A stretch of DNA of 13,550 bases from the NCBI GenBank assembly GCA_946478775.1, contig CAMLDR010000117.1:1-13550 (forward strand), in the 5' to 3' direction. Below are positions 1 through 7,918 of this stretch, one piece after another. The DNA is from an uncultured Flavobacteriales bacterium. GTDB taxonomy: Bacteria > Bacteroidota > Bacteroidia > Flavobacteriales > Crocinitomicaceae. Each line of letters starts with the position of its first letter. Position 1 is the first letter of the stretch. The notes under the pieces are model-generated. The model made no database searches, was not told the DNA's origin, and saw only the letters and a program-made list of their open reading frames with translations. A program made the translations under genes and the position numbers.

Positions 1-1344
1 CGCGGCTGTAAAAATAATGGGACCTGTAGTTCTGGTGGATGTAATAAACTAGGTGTATTCGATTGGTTGGCAAACATGCAGTTGCCGGCGGGTCAGGCGC
101 CTTACGATATACTTGAAATTCGCTTCAAAAATAGTCGCAAGACATTTTACAGGAATGCGAAAAACCTCTCACTTCAAGTGGGTGATGTGGTGGTAGTTGA
201 AGCAAGCCCAGGTTTTGATGTGGGTGTTGTTTCCGTAATAGGTGAATTAGCCAGAATTCAGGTCAAAAAGAAATCTCCGGGTTTAAAGCCCATGGAGACC
301 AAAAAGATTTTGCGCATAGCAAATCAGGACGATATGGACAAATGGGTCCAGGCCCGTTCATTGGAGTCGGAAGTGATGTTCCAGGCTCGAACTTTAGCCG
401 TAAATATTGGCTTGGAAATGAAAATTTCCGATGTAGAATACCAGGGCGACCTAACAAAAGCAACGTTTTATTACACTGCTGAAGGACGCGTGGATTTCCG
501 CCAGTTGATCAAAGATATGGCCGACAAGTTCAAGATTCGGATCGAAATGCGCCAAATCGGGTCGAGACAGGAAGCTCAACGCTTGGGCGGGATTGGTTCC
601 TGCGGACGCGAATTGTGCTGTTCAACCTGGCTCACAGATTTCCGCTCGGTATCTACTTCTGCAGCCCGTTACCAGCAATTATCCCTGAATCCGCAAAAAT
701 TAGCCGGACAATGCGGAAAATTGAAATGCTGTCTGAACTACGAATTGGATATGTACTTAGATGCAATCAAGTCTTTCCCAAGCACGGACGTCAAATTACA
801 AACCGAAAAAGGAACTGCTTTCCATATCAAGACCGATGTGTTCAAAAGACAATTGTGGTACATGTATGAGGGAGAAGCTTCTATCGGAGTGGGATTAGTG
901 GCGCTTACACCGGAACGGGTTCAGGACATTATCGCTGTAAACAAAACGGGTAAAAAACCAATTGACCTGAAGGATTTTGACAAGCAAGTTGTTTTACGCA
1001 AAGAACCGGATTACGATAATGTGGTGGGTCAGGATTCCCTGAACCGTTTTGATAATAACTTCAGCAAAAACAACAAGAACCGCAAGAAGAAAAAACCGAA
1101 AGGTCCGCGCGCTGAAGGTGAAAGTGCAGTGGCAACTCCACGACCTGTTCAAAAAGACAGGCCGCAGGGAAATAAACCGCAGCAAAACCGTCCGCAGCCA
1201 CAAAACAAACCGCAGCAGCCAAAATCGGTCGAAGGTGTTGATGGAACTGCGCCGCAAGCACAGGCAAATCCAAATAAGAAGAAAAACAATCGTCGCAGAC
1301 CACCACGTAAAAATACCGGAGGAAATGAAGGCACTGAAAAATAG
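1..1344 (+). CDS. ricT: RicT/PSP1-family protein (YaaT-like), 5' end outside the window
   Basis: The frame is open from base 1 to the TAA at 1342-1344 (447 codons seen), so the true start lies upstream; the TTG at 67 is an internal codon. The visible N-terminus has a cysteine cluster (C3, C9, C14 of the visible part). The PSP1 C-terminal core follows, with two further cysteine motifs, CGRELCC near codon 202 and CGKLKCC near codon 238. These are hallmarks of the RicT/YaaT family. In Bacillus, RicT works with RicA and RicF in an Fe-S-containing complex that affects RNase Y-dependent mRNA maturation; the role in Bacteroidota is not settled. The last ~100 residues are a basic, Pro/Gln/Asn/Lys-rich tail that is probably disordered and could bind RNA (inference). 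It is the first visible gene of the operon; ricT next to gldH is a familiar arrangement in Flavobacteriia. Confidence 0.9.
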   Translation, partial: RGCKNNGTCSSGGCNKLGVFDWLANMQLPAGQAPYDILEIRFKNSRKTFYRNAKNLSLQVGDVVVVEASPGFDVGVVSVIGELARIQVKKKSPGLKPMETKKILRIANQDDMDKWVQARSLESEVMFQARTLAVNIGLEMKISDVEYQGDLTKATFYYTAEGRVDFRQLIKDMADKFKIRIEMRQIGSRQEAQRLGGIGSCGRELCCSTWLTDFRSVSTSAARYQQLSLNPQKLAGQCGKLKCCLNYELDMYLDAIKSFPSTDVKLQTEKGTAFHIKTDVFKRQLWYMYEGEASIGVGLVALTPERVQDIIAVNKTGKKPIDLKDFDKQVVLRKEPDYDNVVGQDSLNRFDNNFSKNNKNRKKKKPKGPRAEGESAVATPRPVQKDRPQGNKPQQNRPQPQNKPQQPKSVEGVDGTAPQAQANPNKKKNNRRRPPRKNTGGNEGTEK

Positions 1345-1798
1345 CTGGATATTGGTTTTATTGGTTTTTCTTGGCTCATGCGGAGAAGCACCGCTTTACA
1401 ACAAGTCGTATTCTTTTGCGAATAATTCCTGGGACCAGGATGTGAAGCCGGTGTTTAAAGTCAATATCGCTGATACAACCTCTTTCTATACCGTTCAGAT
1501 TACGATTCGCACCACAACCGATTACGGTTTCAATAACCTGTGGTTCTTTATTCACTCGAAAACTCCGACCGGTCAGGTAGGCAGAGAGCCGGTTGAAGTG
1601 AAGATTGCAAATCCGGACGGTTCCTGGATAGGTGAAACTTCCGGAACGATTGTAGAAAATACGGTCTATTTCAGACAGGTTCAATTTCCGCATAAAGGCA
1701 ATTATACTTTCACCTTTGAGCAGGGAATTACGGAGAAAAGTGCAAAGAATGTAATGGATATCAGTTATGCTGTGACCAAAAATCCAACAACCAAATAA
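1325..1798 (+). CDS. gldH: Gliding motility lipoprotein GldH
   Basis: This 157-residue protein begins with a short lysine-containing, hydrophobic signal peptide ending in the lipobox LGSC, so C19 would be lipidated. The rest matches the GldH pattern: an N-x-W motif after the lipid anchor, a central run of beta strands around [14 protein letters not shown], then DGSWIGE and a C-terminal [13 protein letters not shown] segment. GldH is an envelope lipoprotein required for gliding and linked to T9SS function in Flavobacterium johnsoniae; its biochemical role is unclear. The ATG at 1325 lies inside the end of the ricT-like gene (20-bp overlap), which suggests translational coupling. A GGAGGA stretch at 1318-1323 lies too close to the ATG to be a normal ribosome binding site. 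The open frame extends further upstream, but only because it runs through the low-complexity tail of the preceding gene; the signal peptide fixes the start. Confidence 0.85.
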   Translation: MKALKNSWILVLLVFLGSCGEAPLYNKSYSFANNSWDQDVKPVFKVNIADTTSFYTVQITIRTTTDYGFNNLWFFIHSKTPTGQVGREPVEVKIANPDGSWIGETSGTIVENTVYFRQVQFPHKGNYTFTFEQGITEKSAKNVMDISYAVTKNPTTK

Positions 1799-1802
1799 TT
1801 CA

Positions 1803-2237
1803 ATGGAAATAAAAGTCATCAATAAATCGACTAACGAATTGCCGCATTACGCAACTGCAGATTCAGCAGGTTTGGATATCCGCGCTTTTTTAAATGAGCC
1901 GGTTACATTAAAACCGCTGGAACGCAAGCTGATACCGACAGGCTTGTACCTGGAAATCCCAAGTGGATTTGAGGTCCAGATCCGTCCAAGAAGCGGGTTC
2001 GCCTTTAAACAGGGTGTCACCGTATTGAATTCTCCCGGGACCATTGATGCGGATTACCGCGGTGAGATAGGCGTTTTATTGATTAACTTATCGAATGAAG
2101 ACGTAACCATCGAAAGCGGTGAACGCGTAGCACAAATGGTTGTAGCACCTTTTGTACAGGCACAATTAAAAGAAACAAATGCACTTTCAGCAACCGATCG
2201 CGGAGACGGTGGTTTCGGAAGTACAGGAAAAAATTAA
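1803..2237 (+). CDS. dut: Deoxyuridine 5'-triphosphate nucleotidohydrolase (dUTPase)
   Basis: This 144-residue protein has the normal length for a trimeric dUTPase and carries all five family motifs in order: ADSAGLDI (19-26), RPRSG (61-65), [13 protein letters not shown] (76-88), GERVAQ (106-111) and the C-terminal glycine-rich [10 protein letters not shown] (133-142). D84 in motif 3 is the expected catalytic aspartate that activates water, and Y85 is the expected residue discriminating against ribose. The enzyme converts dUTP to dUMP and pyrophosphate in the cytoplasm, keeping uracil out of DNA and supplying dUMP for dTMP synthesis. The gene starts 4 bp after the gldH stop and ends 8 bp before the nucleotidyltransferase, so it is a middle gene of the operon. 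No Shine-Dalgarno sequence is visible, as is usual in this phylum. All key residues are present. Confidence 0.97.
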   Translation: MEIKVINKSTNELPHYATADSAGLDIRAFLNEPVTLKPLERKLIPTGLYLEIPSGFEVQIRPRSGFAFKQGVTVLNSPGTIDADYRGEIGVLLINLSNEDVTIESGERVAQMVVAPFVQAQLKETNALSATDRGDGGFGSTGKN

Positions 2238-2245
2238 ATCATACT

Positions 2246-3253
2246 ATGAAAGTTATCGTTCCAATGGCGGGGCGTGGTAGCCGATTAAGACCACATACAT
2301 TGACAGTTCCAAAACCCCTGGTGCCTGTTGGCGGAAAACCGATCGTTCACCGGTTGGTAGAAGACATTGCTGCGCTGTGCAGCGAACCGATTGATGAGAT
2401 TGGTTTTGTAATTGGTGATTATGGCCCTGAGATTGAAGCTGAACTAATTAAGGTAGCTGAAAAATTAGGTGCAAAAGGAACTATTTTCTACCAGGATAAA
2501 CCACTTGGAACTGCTCATGCGGTACTTTGTGCAGAGAAATTGCTGGAAGGCCCTGTAGTAGTAGCATTTGCAGACACCCTTTTTAGAGCAAACTTCAAAA
2601 TTGATCCGGAAGCAGACGGGATTTTGTGGGTAAAGCAAATCGAGGACCCAAGCAATTTTGGTGTGGTCAAATTAAATGATGCAGGTCAGATCATCGACTT
2701 TGTTGAAAAACCGCGCGATTTTGTTTCGGACCTGGCTATGATCGGAATCTACTATTTCAAGGATGGAGTTGCTTTAAGGAACGAATTAAACTATTTGGTA
2801 GAAAACGGCATCATAAAGAGCGGCGAGTACCAGCTTCCGGATGCCTTGCGCAGACTGACAGAAAAAGGAAAGCGCTTTAAACCCGGAGAAGTGGACGAAT
2901 GGCTGGATTGCGGAAATAAAGAAGTGACTGTTATTACAAATCAGCGCGTGTTGGAATTCGATCAGGAAAAAGGAATTGACCTGGTTGATGATTCGGCGAA
3001 GGTGTTGAATTCGATCATTATTCCTCCATGTTACATCGGGAAAGATGTGATTTTGGAGAACTCGGTAGTTGGACCGCACGTTTCCCTTGGAAAAGGTTCT
3101 ATGGTTACCAATTCGATCATTAAAAACAGCATTTTGCAGCAATATTCCATCATTATCGATGCGAATTTGAAAGACTCCATGCTGGGTTCGCATTCAAAGT
3201 ACAAAGGTTTGGCTCGGGATTTGAGCTTAAGCGACTATTCAATAATTAGCTGA
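2246..3253 (+). CDS. Sugar-phosphate nucleotidyltransferase with C-terminal left-handed beta-helix
   Basis: This 335-residue protein belongs to the NDP-sugar pyrophosphorylase group (RfbA/GalU/GCD1-like). The N-terminal Rossmann-like domain has the nucleotide-binding signature AGRGSRLRP (8-16) and PKP (22-24), D110 in FADT at the expected metal site, EKP (154-156), EYQLPDAL (194-201) and WLDCG (219-223). From about 250 to 320 the sequence shows short hexapeptide-like turns (PPCYIGKDVILENSVVG and following), consistent with a left-handed beta-helix. Such enzymes join a sugar-1-phosphate to an NTP, releasing pyrophosphate and making an activated sugar for surface glycans. The specific sugar and base cannot be read from the sequence; glucose-1-phosphate or mannose-1-phosphate are both possible. 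It is followed by the next gene with a 1-bp overlap (TGATG at 3251-3255), a typical termination-reinitiation junction. Confidence 0.88.
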   Translation: MKVIVPMAGRGSRLRPHTLTVPKPLVPVGGKPIVHRLVEDIAALCSEPIDEIGFVIGDYGPEIEAELIKVAEKLGAKGTIFYQDKPLGTAHAVLCAEKLLEGPVVVAFADTLFRANFKIDPEADGILWVKQIEDPSNFGVVKLNDAGQIIDFVEKPRDFVSDLAMIGIYYFKDGVALRNELNYLVENGIIKSGEYQLPDALRRLTEKGKRFKPGEVDEWLDCGNKEVTVITNQRVLEFDQEKGIDLVDDSAKVLNSIIIPPCYIGKDVILENSVVGPHVSLGKGSMVTNSIIKNSILQQYSIIIDANLKDSMLGSHSKYKGLARDLSLSDYSIIS

Positions 3254-4962
3254 TGAATTATTTCCTTTACATCTGTGCATTGCTTTTTGTTTTCACTTCC
3301 TGTGGAACCAAAAAAATAGCTGCCACCGGGAAAACGAATTCCCAGGAAGACCTGGCTTATATTCAGACTTTTCACAGTGCAATGCGCTACAAAGTAAAGG
3401 GACAAACACATAATGCCATCCAGGCATTCGATTCCTGCCTGATGATCCGGCCAACGGATGACGCGGCGGCTTTTGGGCTAAGTCAGTGTTACCTGCAGCT
3501 GGACAATAAAACCAAGGCAGCAGAATACACCGAACTGGCAAGTAAATTGGATCCCAACAACATTTGGTACACACAGGAACTGGGATACATGTATTACAAC
3601 CAGGGGAAATTTACGGAAGCGGAAAAATGCTTTGCCAAAATGGTCAAAGCACAACCCAATAACGTAGACTGGTTATTTGCTCACGCTGAGATCCTGAAAC
3701 GCCTTGGCCGACAAAATGACGCAATCAATTCTTTGAACAAAATGGAAGATCAATTGGGTGTTTTACCCGATTTATCGATCCAAAAATTTGAATTGTACCT
3801 TTCATTAAAACAAGATGAAAAGGGAATCCAGGAAATCCAGAAAGCCCGTGAAGTCTATCCGGATGATCTGGGTCTGATCGGAACACTGGTAGATTACTAT
3901 TTTTCAAAAAGAGAAATTGCAAAAGCACAATCCATGTTGGTTGAGCTGGTAAAGAACGACCCCTCTAATGCACGTGCAAACCTGGCATTGGGAGATTTGT
4001 ATTACCGGCAAATGAATAAACCGGAAGCTTACAAATACTTCAAGGCAGCTTTCGAAGGGACCACCATTGATCTCGATACGAAGATGTCTGTGCTCCTGGA
4101 ACTATATGAAAAGCAGGTAGTAATTGATAAAGAACTGGTCGAAATGGCAGATCTGTTGATTGCCAGCTATCCGAACGATGCAAAAGGTTACTCTGTAAAA
4201 GGAGATTTATTGCTTCGGAACAATCAGAAAGAAGAAGCCCTTGATGCCTATAAAAATGCCCTGAAATACGAAGATGGCAAATTCCCGATCTGGAACCAGG
4301 TTTTGATCCTGGAATACGAATTGATGAAATTCGAAGACCTTTACAAAGATGCGCGGGCCTGCAGCGCTTTGTTCCCAACGATTTCCAGTGTTCAATTACT
4401 CTACACGATCGCTTGTGTTCAAATCGACCATTTCCAGGAGGCCATTGATGCCGCCGATATGGGGAAAGATTTAGTGGTGAACGATCCGGCGACAGAATCC
4501 GAGTTTTATGCTCAAAAAGGAGATGCTTTATTCGGGTTAAAACAATACAAGGAAGCTGCTGAAGCTTACGATAAAGCATTGGCTATTTTCCCTTCCAATT
4601 CCCTGACGAAGAATAATTATGCGATGCGCCTGGCGCTTGCAAATATGGATCTTCCGAAAGCTGAAAAACTGATCAATGAAGTACTGGAAGGAAATTCAAA
4701 CCAGGCACCTTATATCGATACGAAGGGTGTTGTTCTTTTCAAACAAGGAAAATTCAAACAAGCGCTTGAGCAGTTTACGATAGCCGATGAACTGGATAAG
4801 GAAAACAAGAACTATGTGGAGCATATGGGAGATGCTTTCTTCAAGTTGGGCGATACCGCCAAAGCACTCGAATTATGGAAAAAAGCACTAACCCTGGGAT
4901 CAAAAAATAAATTACTTTCCAAAAAAATTCAATCAAAAACGTATGTCGATCCGGAATATTAA
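3253..4962 (+). CDS. TPR-repeat lipoprotein
   Basis: This 569-residue protein starts with a hydrophobic signal peptide and the lipobox FTSC, placing the lipidated cysteine at C17. Nearly all the rest consists of tetratricopeptide-like helical pairs, with recurring A-x-x-x-F/Y and P-N/D spacing, for example around KFTEAEKCFAKMVKAQPNN, KPEAYKYFKAAFEG, QYKEAAEAYDKALAIFPSN and KFKQALEQFTIADELDKE. I estimate ten or more repeats. The protein is probably anchored to the outer membrane facing the periplasm, acting as a scaffold; this is inferred from the lipobox and the neighbours. No catalytic motif is visible. The start is fixed by the signal peptide and by overlap with the preceding stop. The next gene begins within its last 20 bases. 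A long TPR lipoprotein between the nucleotidyltransferase and a DUF4292 gene is, from memory, a recurrent order in Flavobacteriales. Confidence 0.88.
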   Translation: MNYFLYICALLFVFTSCGTKKIAATGKTNSQEDLAYIQTFHSAMRYKVKGQTHNAIQAFDSCLMIRPTDDAAAFGLSQCYLQLDNKTKAAEYTELASKLDPNNIWYTQELGYMYYNQGKFTEAEKCFAKMVKAQPNNVDWLFAHAEILKRLGRQNDAINSLNKMEDQLGVLPDLSIQKFELYLSLKQDEKGIQEIQKAREVYPDDLGLIGTLVDYYFSKREIAKAQSMLVELVKNDPSNARANLALGDLYYRQMNKPEAYKYFKAAFEGTTIDLDTKMSVLLELYEKQVVIDKELVEMADLLIASYPNDAKGYSVKGDLLLRNNQKEEALDAYKNALKYEDGKFPIWNQVLILEYELMKFEDLYKDARACSALFPTISSVQLLYTIACVQIDHFQEAIDAADMGKDLVVNDPATESEFYAQKGDALFGLKQYKEAAEAYDKALAIFPSNSLTKNNYAMRLALANMDLPKAEKLINEVLEGNSNQAPYIDTKGVVLFKQGKFKQALEQFTIADELDKENKNYVEHMGDAFFKLGDTAKALELWKKALTLGSKNKLLSKKIQSKTYVDPEY

Positions 4963-5827
4963 ATGGTTTGGAATTGCTTTACTGGTAGTTTTGGGTTCTT
5001 GTGCAAGAAGAGCCGCTGCAGATAAGCCGGTTAAGCTTGAAAAACGAAAAACCAGTGAGCTGATCCACGTCATGGACAGCCTTTCCGGGATTCGTCCGAA
5101 TTCATTTTACACAAAAATCAAATGTCATTTCTCCGATACCAATCGGAGAGTGAGTTTTAAAACTTCCATCCGTGCGATTCGGGACAGTGTCATTAATCCT
5201 ATTATTACTTACGCAGGCATCCCGATTGTAAACTCATTGATCAGACGGGATTCTCTATTTATTTCCAATCGGAAAGATAAGTGTGCCATCCGAACCAATA
5301 TGGGGTATATCAAAGAATCATTCGGAGTAGACTTCGACTTCCGGAACATCGAAGAACTGTTACTCGGTCTGCCGGTTGCTTATGATACCACGCAAAAATA
5401 TTTCCAGATCAACGATCCGTACCATTACATCATTTCTTCTCACCGCAAACGAGTGATCAAAAGAGAAACCCGGAACAGGCCTGAACGGGATGGAATTTTG
5501 CAGCAGCGTGACAGAAACAACGATAACAACGAAAATAATGATAGCGACAACAATGTGCTGATTCGCTATTACATCGATCCGTCCCTGAAGAGCATTCAAA
5601 AACTGGTCATTGACAGTCCGGATGATACGACCCATATTTCCATTGATTATCTCGGCCGCGACACGGTAGACACTTACCTGCTTCCAAAAGAAGTTATTAT
5701 TGATATTGTAACGGCCCGGAATCATATCGTTCTAACAATGGACTATGATAAAACGGAAATAAACACACCTCAGGAAATTTATTTTGTAATACCGGAAGAA
5801 TATGGTAACTGCAATTCTGAAAAATAG
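4943..5827 (+). CDS. DUF4292 family lipoprotein
   Basis: This 294-residue protein opens with a signal peptide and the lipobox LGSC (C20), so it should be a lipoprotein. The body follows the DUF4292 pattern: an early segment about 'sFYTKIKCHF', basic beta-strand-rich sequence, an IRDSVINPIITYAGIPI stretch, an isolated 'RRDSLFISNRKDK' strand and GVDFDFRNIEELLLG near 119-132. DUF4292 is a Bacteroidota family of uncertain function; its predicted shape resembles the LolA/LolB lipoprotein-carrier fold (family knowledge recalled, not tested). An Asn/Asp-rich insert at residues 189-204 separates two halves of the predicted barrel. It overlaps the TPR gene by 20 bp and the EnvC-like gene by 26 bp, so translation of the three is likely coupled. 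A role in lipoprotein or lipid handling is a hypothesis only. Confidence 0.85.
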   Translation: MSIRNIKWFGIALLVVLGSCARRAAADKPVKLEKRKTSELIHVMDSLSGIRPNSFYTKIKCHFSDTNRRVSFKTSIRAIRDSVINPIITYAGIPIVNSLIRRDSLFISNRKDKCAIRTNMGYIKESFGVDFDFRNIEELLLGLPVAYDTTQKYFQINDPYHYIISSHRKRVIKRETRNRPERDGILQQRDRNNDNNENNDSDNNVLIRYYIDPSLKSIQKLVIDSPDDTTHISIDYLGRDTVDTYLLPKEVIIDIVTARNHIVLTMDYDKTEINTPQEIYFVIPEEYGNCNSEK

Positions 5828-7109
5828 CCTGCTTATAGTACTATTAACTAGTACGGGCTTTGTTTGGTCGCAAAAAAAAAGTGACCAGCTTCAAGCTGAA
5901 CAAAATAAGCTGGAGAAGAAACTTTCCACTACCAAATCCTTGTTGGATAAAGTAAAAAAAGGAACGGAGTCTTCTCTGAACGAATTGAAGTTAATTGAAA
6001 ACCAGGTGAAAAACCGGGAGTTGCTCGTTCATAATTTTGATAAACAGATTCGCAGTGCAGAGCTCACAATCTCTTCCAAAGGAGATCAGATCAAAGAACT
6101 TCAAAAGCGATTGGTCCGATTAAAACAGCAGTACAAAGAATTACTTATTTACGCATACAAACACCGCAACAAATCTGCCAAAATGATGTATATTTTTTCC
6201 TCTTCGAATTATTTTGAGGCGGTAAAAAGAACCTCCTACCTGAAGCGTCTTTCAGAAATTCAGCAAAAGCAGTTCAAGGTAATTCTTCAAAACGAAAAAA
6301 CGATCCATAAAGAGATCCGCACGATCAAACAGGAGAAAGACCATAAAAAAATACTGCTTGAAGAAAAGATCGTTGAAAAGCAGCAAATAGAAAAAGACAA
6401 GTCCGCAAAACAGCTGGCATTGGAGAAATTGCGCAAAGACGAGAACTCATTGATGGCAGAACTGAAAGAACAGGAACGCCAGAAAGCAGAATTGAAACGC
6501 CGCATTAAAATGGCAATTGAAAAGGAAATTGCAGATGCTGAAGCGAAAGCTAAAAAAGAAGCTGAGAAAAAGGCTTCACTGGCTTCAAAAAGCACCACAG
6601 CTTCCTCACCGACTAAAACCACAACTGTCAATACTCCTGCAAAAACTGTAACATTTACCGATACAAAGGAAAATATAGCTCTTGGCAAAAATTTTGAATC
6701 GAACCGCGGAAAATTACCCTGGCCGGTATCAAAAGGTTCCATCACTGAAAACTATGGGAAAAACGCCCATCCCACTTTGCCGAATGTTTACACCAATAAT
6801 AACGGAATTGATATTGGAGCACCAAAGAATTCGCAGGTAAGGGCCGTTTTTGACGGAGAAGTAACGAGTGTTCTGAATATTCCGGGAGCCGGAAAAGTGG
6901 TCATTATTAAACACGGAGCATACCGAACAGTTTACAGTAACCTCCAGGAAGCTTATGTTTCCGTCGGAGACAAAGTAAGTTCCAAACAATCCATCGGGTC
7001 TTTGCTTGCAGATGAGGAAGGAAATCTTTCGACTTCTCATTTCGAGATCCACCAGGTGGTAGACGGGTCCGTACAGCGCATCAATCCGACTTTGTGGCTG
7101 GCACAGTAA
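5802..7109 (+). CDS. envC: EnvC-like murein hydrolase activator with degenerate LytM (M23) domain
   Basis: The 435-residue product has a signal peptide (about 1-23, ending near WSQ), a long charged coiled coil (about 25-255), a Thr/Ser/Pro/Lys-rich linker (about 255-290) and a C-terminal LytM/M23 domain (about 305-435). This is the EnvC/NlpD-type layout. In the LytM domain D337 and H423 are kept, but three expected histidines are replaced: N333 in the HxGxD position, N380 in the YxHL position and T421 in the first position of HxH. The domain should therefore not cleave peptidoglycan. By analogy with EnvC it would activate an amidase during septal wall splitting. The coiled coil could recruit it to the division site. 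The gene overlaps the DUF4292 gene by 26 bp and is the last gene of the operon; the signal peptide supports the ATG at 5802. Confidence 0.9.
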   Translation: MVTAILKNSLLIVLLTSTGFVWSQKKSDQLQAEQNKLEKKLSTTKSLLDKVKKGTESSLNELKLIENQVKNRELLVHNFDKQIRSAELTISSKGDQIKELQKRLVRLKQQYKELLIYAYKHRNKSAKMMYIFSSSNYFEAVKRTSYLKRLSEIQQKQFKVILQNEKTIHKEIRTIKQEKDHKKILLEEKIVEKQQIEKDKSAKQLALEKLRKDENSLMAELKEQERQKAELKRRIKMAIEKEIADAEAKAKKEAEKKASLASKSTTASSPTKTTTVNTPAKTVTFTDTKENIALGKNFESNRGKLPWPVSKGSITENYGKNAHPTLPNVYTNNNGIDIGAPKNSQVRAVFDGEVTSVLNIPGAGKVVIIKHGAYRTVYSNLQEAYVSVGDKVSSKQSIGSLLADEEGNLSTSHFEIHQVVDGSVQRINPTLWLAQ

Positions 7110-7266
7110 GCTAGAATAATTGGCAATGGCTTAATTATGCATTATCAGGTGAAGAGAGATTTTAATCTTGATAATTCCTTTATTTATAATTACTCTCTGT
7201 ACGGTTTTCCGCAACTGCCTTAAATTGAGTAGCAATAAGTGCCCCATTTATTCTGTGGGTATCCGC

Positions 7267-7274
7267 TAGCTTCG
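7267..7274 (+). promoter_or_regulatory. Possible Bacteroidota -7 box (TAGCTTCG)
   Basis: TAGCTTCG differs at one position from the TAnnTTTG consensus of the Bacteroidota housekeeping sigma factor. It lies 11 bases before the ATG of the next gene, so transcription would start only a few bases from the start codon. No convincing TTTG -33 element is seen at the expected distance. The 176-base gap 7110-7285 otherwise shows no clear terminator. Confidence 0.25.
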
Positions 7275-7285
7275 TCCAAAAAACG

Positions 7286-7918
7286 ATGAAAGCCAAAACG
7301 AGCTTATTTCTAACACTCATACTCCTTATTGCAAGTTCGTGTACTATAGAAAAGCAACTTCATTCCAGGGGTTTTCATGTTGAATTCCATAAACGGCAGC
7401 GTTCATCGGATTCGCCAGATGCAATTACCGGCCAGCCGGCAACTAAAATCGCGGAATCTGAGCTAATAACAATTACTACAGATTCTATCATTGCACCCAT
7501 CCTGCAGGAAAAAGAAGAGATCGTAGTTTCAGAATCTGCAAATGAGCAAGTCATTCCCGCAACCAAAGTGATTTCAGGTACGCTGAAAAGGAAAATAACT
7601 GCCGGTACCAGCAGGATCCGAACCGGGATTTCCATTCAAACACATTTCTCCGAATCTTTGATGAGCAACTCATTAAAAGAGAATCAGAAAAAATATTCGG
7701 CAAAGAAAGGCAGAGAGATCGATTGGGAAGAGGTTTCGGTTTGGTTGTATCTTGTTTTAGCGCTTACTGCATTAGTATTTTTGACAGCCTCACTTCCCGG
7801 TGTTAGTATTGGTGCAGCCTTACTTGGGGTTTTGGTAGGGGCTGTTATTGTAACCTTAGTCTGTCTTCTAATTGCAAGTGCTATTGGAGATTTCGAATGG
7901 TTTTGGAGCGGCCGTTAA
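7286..7918 (+). CDS. Hypothetical lipoprotein with two C-terminal membrane segments
   Basis: I do not recognise this 210-residue protein as a named family. It begins with a lysine-containing signal peptide and lipobox SSC (C19). Directly after the cysteine comes IEKQLHSRGFHVEFHKR, resembling the short 'CxxxKRxxxxGYHIEW' start seen in many small Flavobacteriales lipoproteins (recalled, not searched). Residues 35-145 are polar, rich in Ser/Thr/Glu/Lys, and probably disordered. Two hydrophobic helices follow: about 151-171 and 173-202, the second rich in Gly/Ala/Val/Leu, with an acidic-aromatic end FEWFWSGR. A lipid anchor plus two membrane helices suggests an inner-membrane protein with its polar segment in the periplasm. 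The gene stands alone: 176 bp after the operon and about 180 bp before the next start, probably with its own promoter. Function is unknown. Confidence 0.75.
   Translation: MKAKTSLFLTLILLIASSCTIEKQLHSRGFHVEFHKRQRSSDSPDAITGQPATKIAESELITITTDSIIAPILQEKEEIVVSESANEQVIPATKVISGTLKRKITAGTSRIRTGISIQTHFSESLMSNSLKENQKKYSAKKGREIDWEEVSVWLYLVLALTALVFLTASLPGVSIGAALLGVLVGAVIVTLVCLLIASAIGDFEWFWSGR

Noticed and set aside
1049..1324. Upstream in-frame extension of the gldH frame through the ricT tail
   Set aside because: The extension reads as Lys/Arg-rich shadow of the low-complexity tail of ricT. The signal peptide and lipobox begin at 1325, which fixes the start there.
4040..4579. 179-codon open frame on the minus strand inside the TPR gene
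   Set aside because: Composition is that of an antisense shadow (Arg/His/Pro/Ser-rich, no family resemblance), and the plus-strand TPR gene is convincing.
6287..6745. 152-codon minus-strand open frame, Ser/Phe-rich, inside the EnvC-like gene
   Set aside because: It is the reverse of the Lys/Glu coiled-coil codons; not a real membrane protein.
5802..7109. Active M23 endopeptidase
   Set aside because: Three of the five expected active-site residues are replaced (N333, N380, T421).
7153..7198. AGAGAG / CTCTCT inverted repeat after the operon as a terminator
   Set aside because: Only 6 bp with a 34-base AT-rich loop; too weak to call. How the operon ends is not visible.
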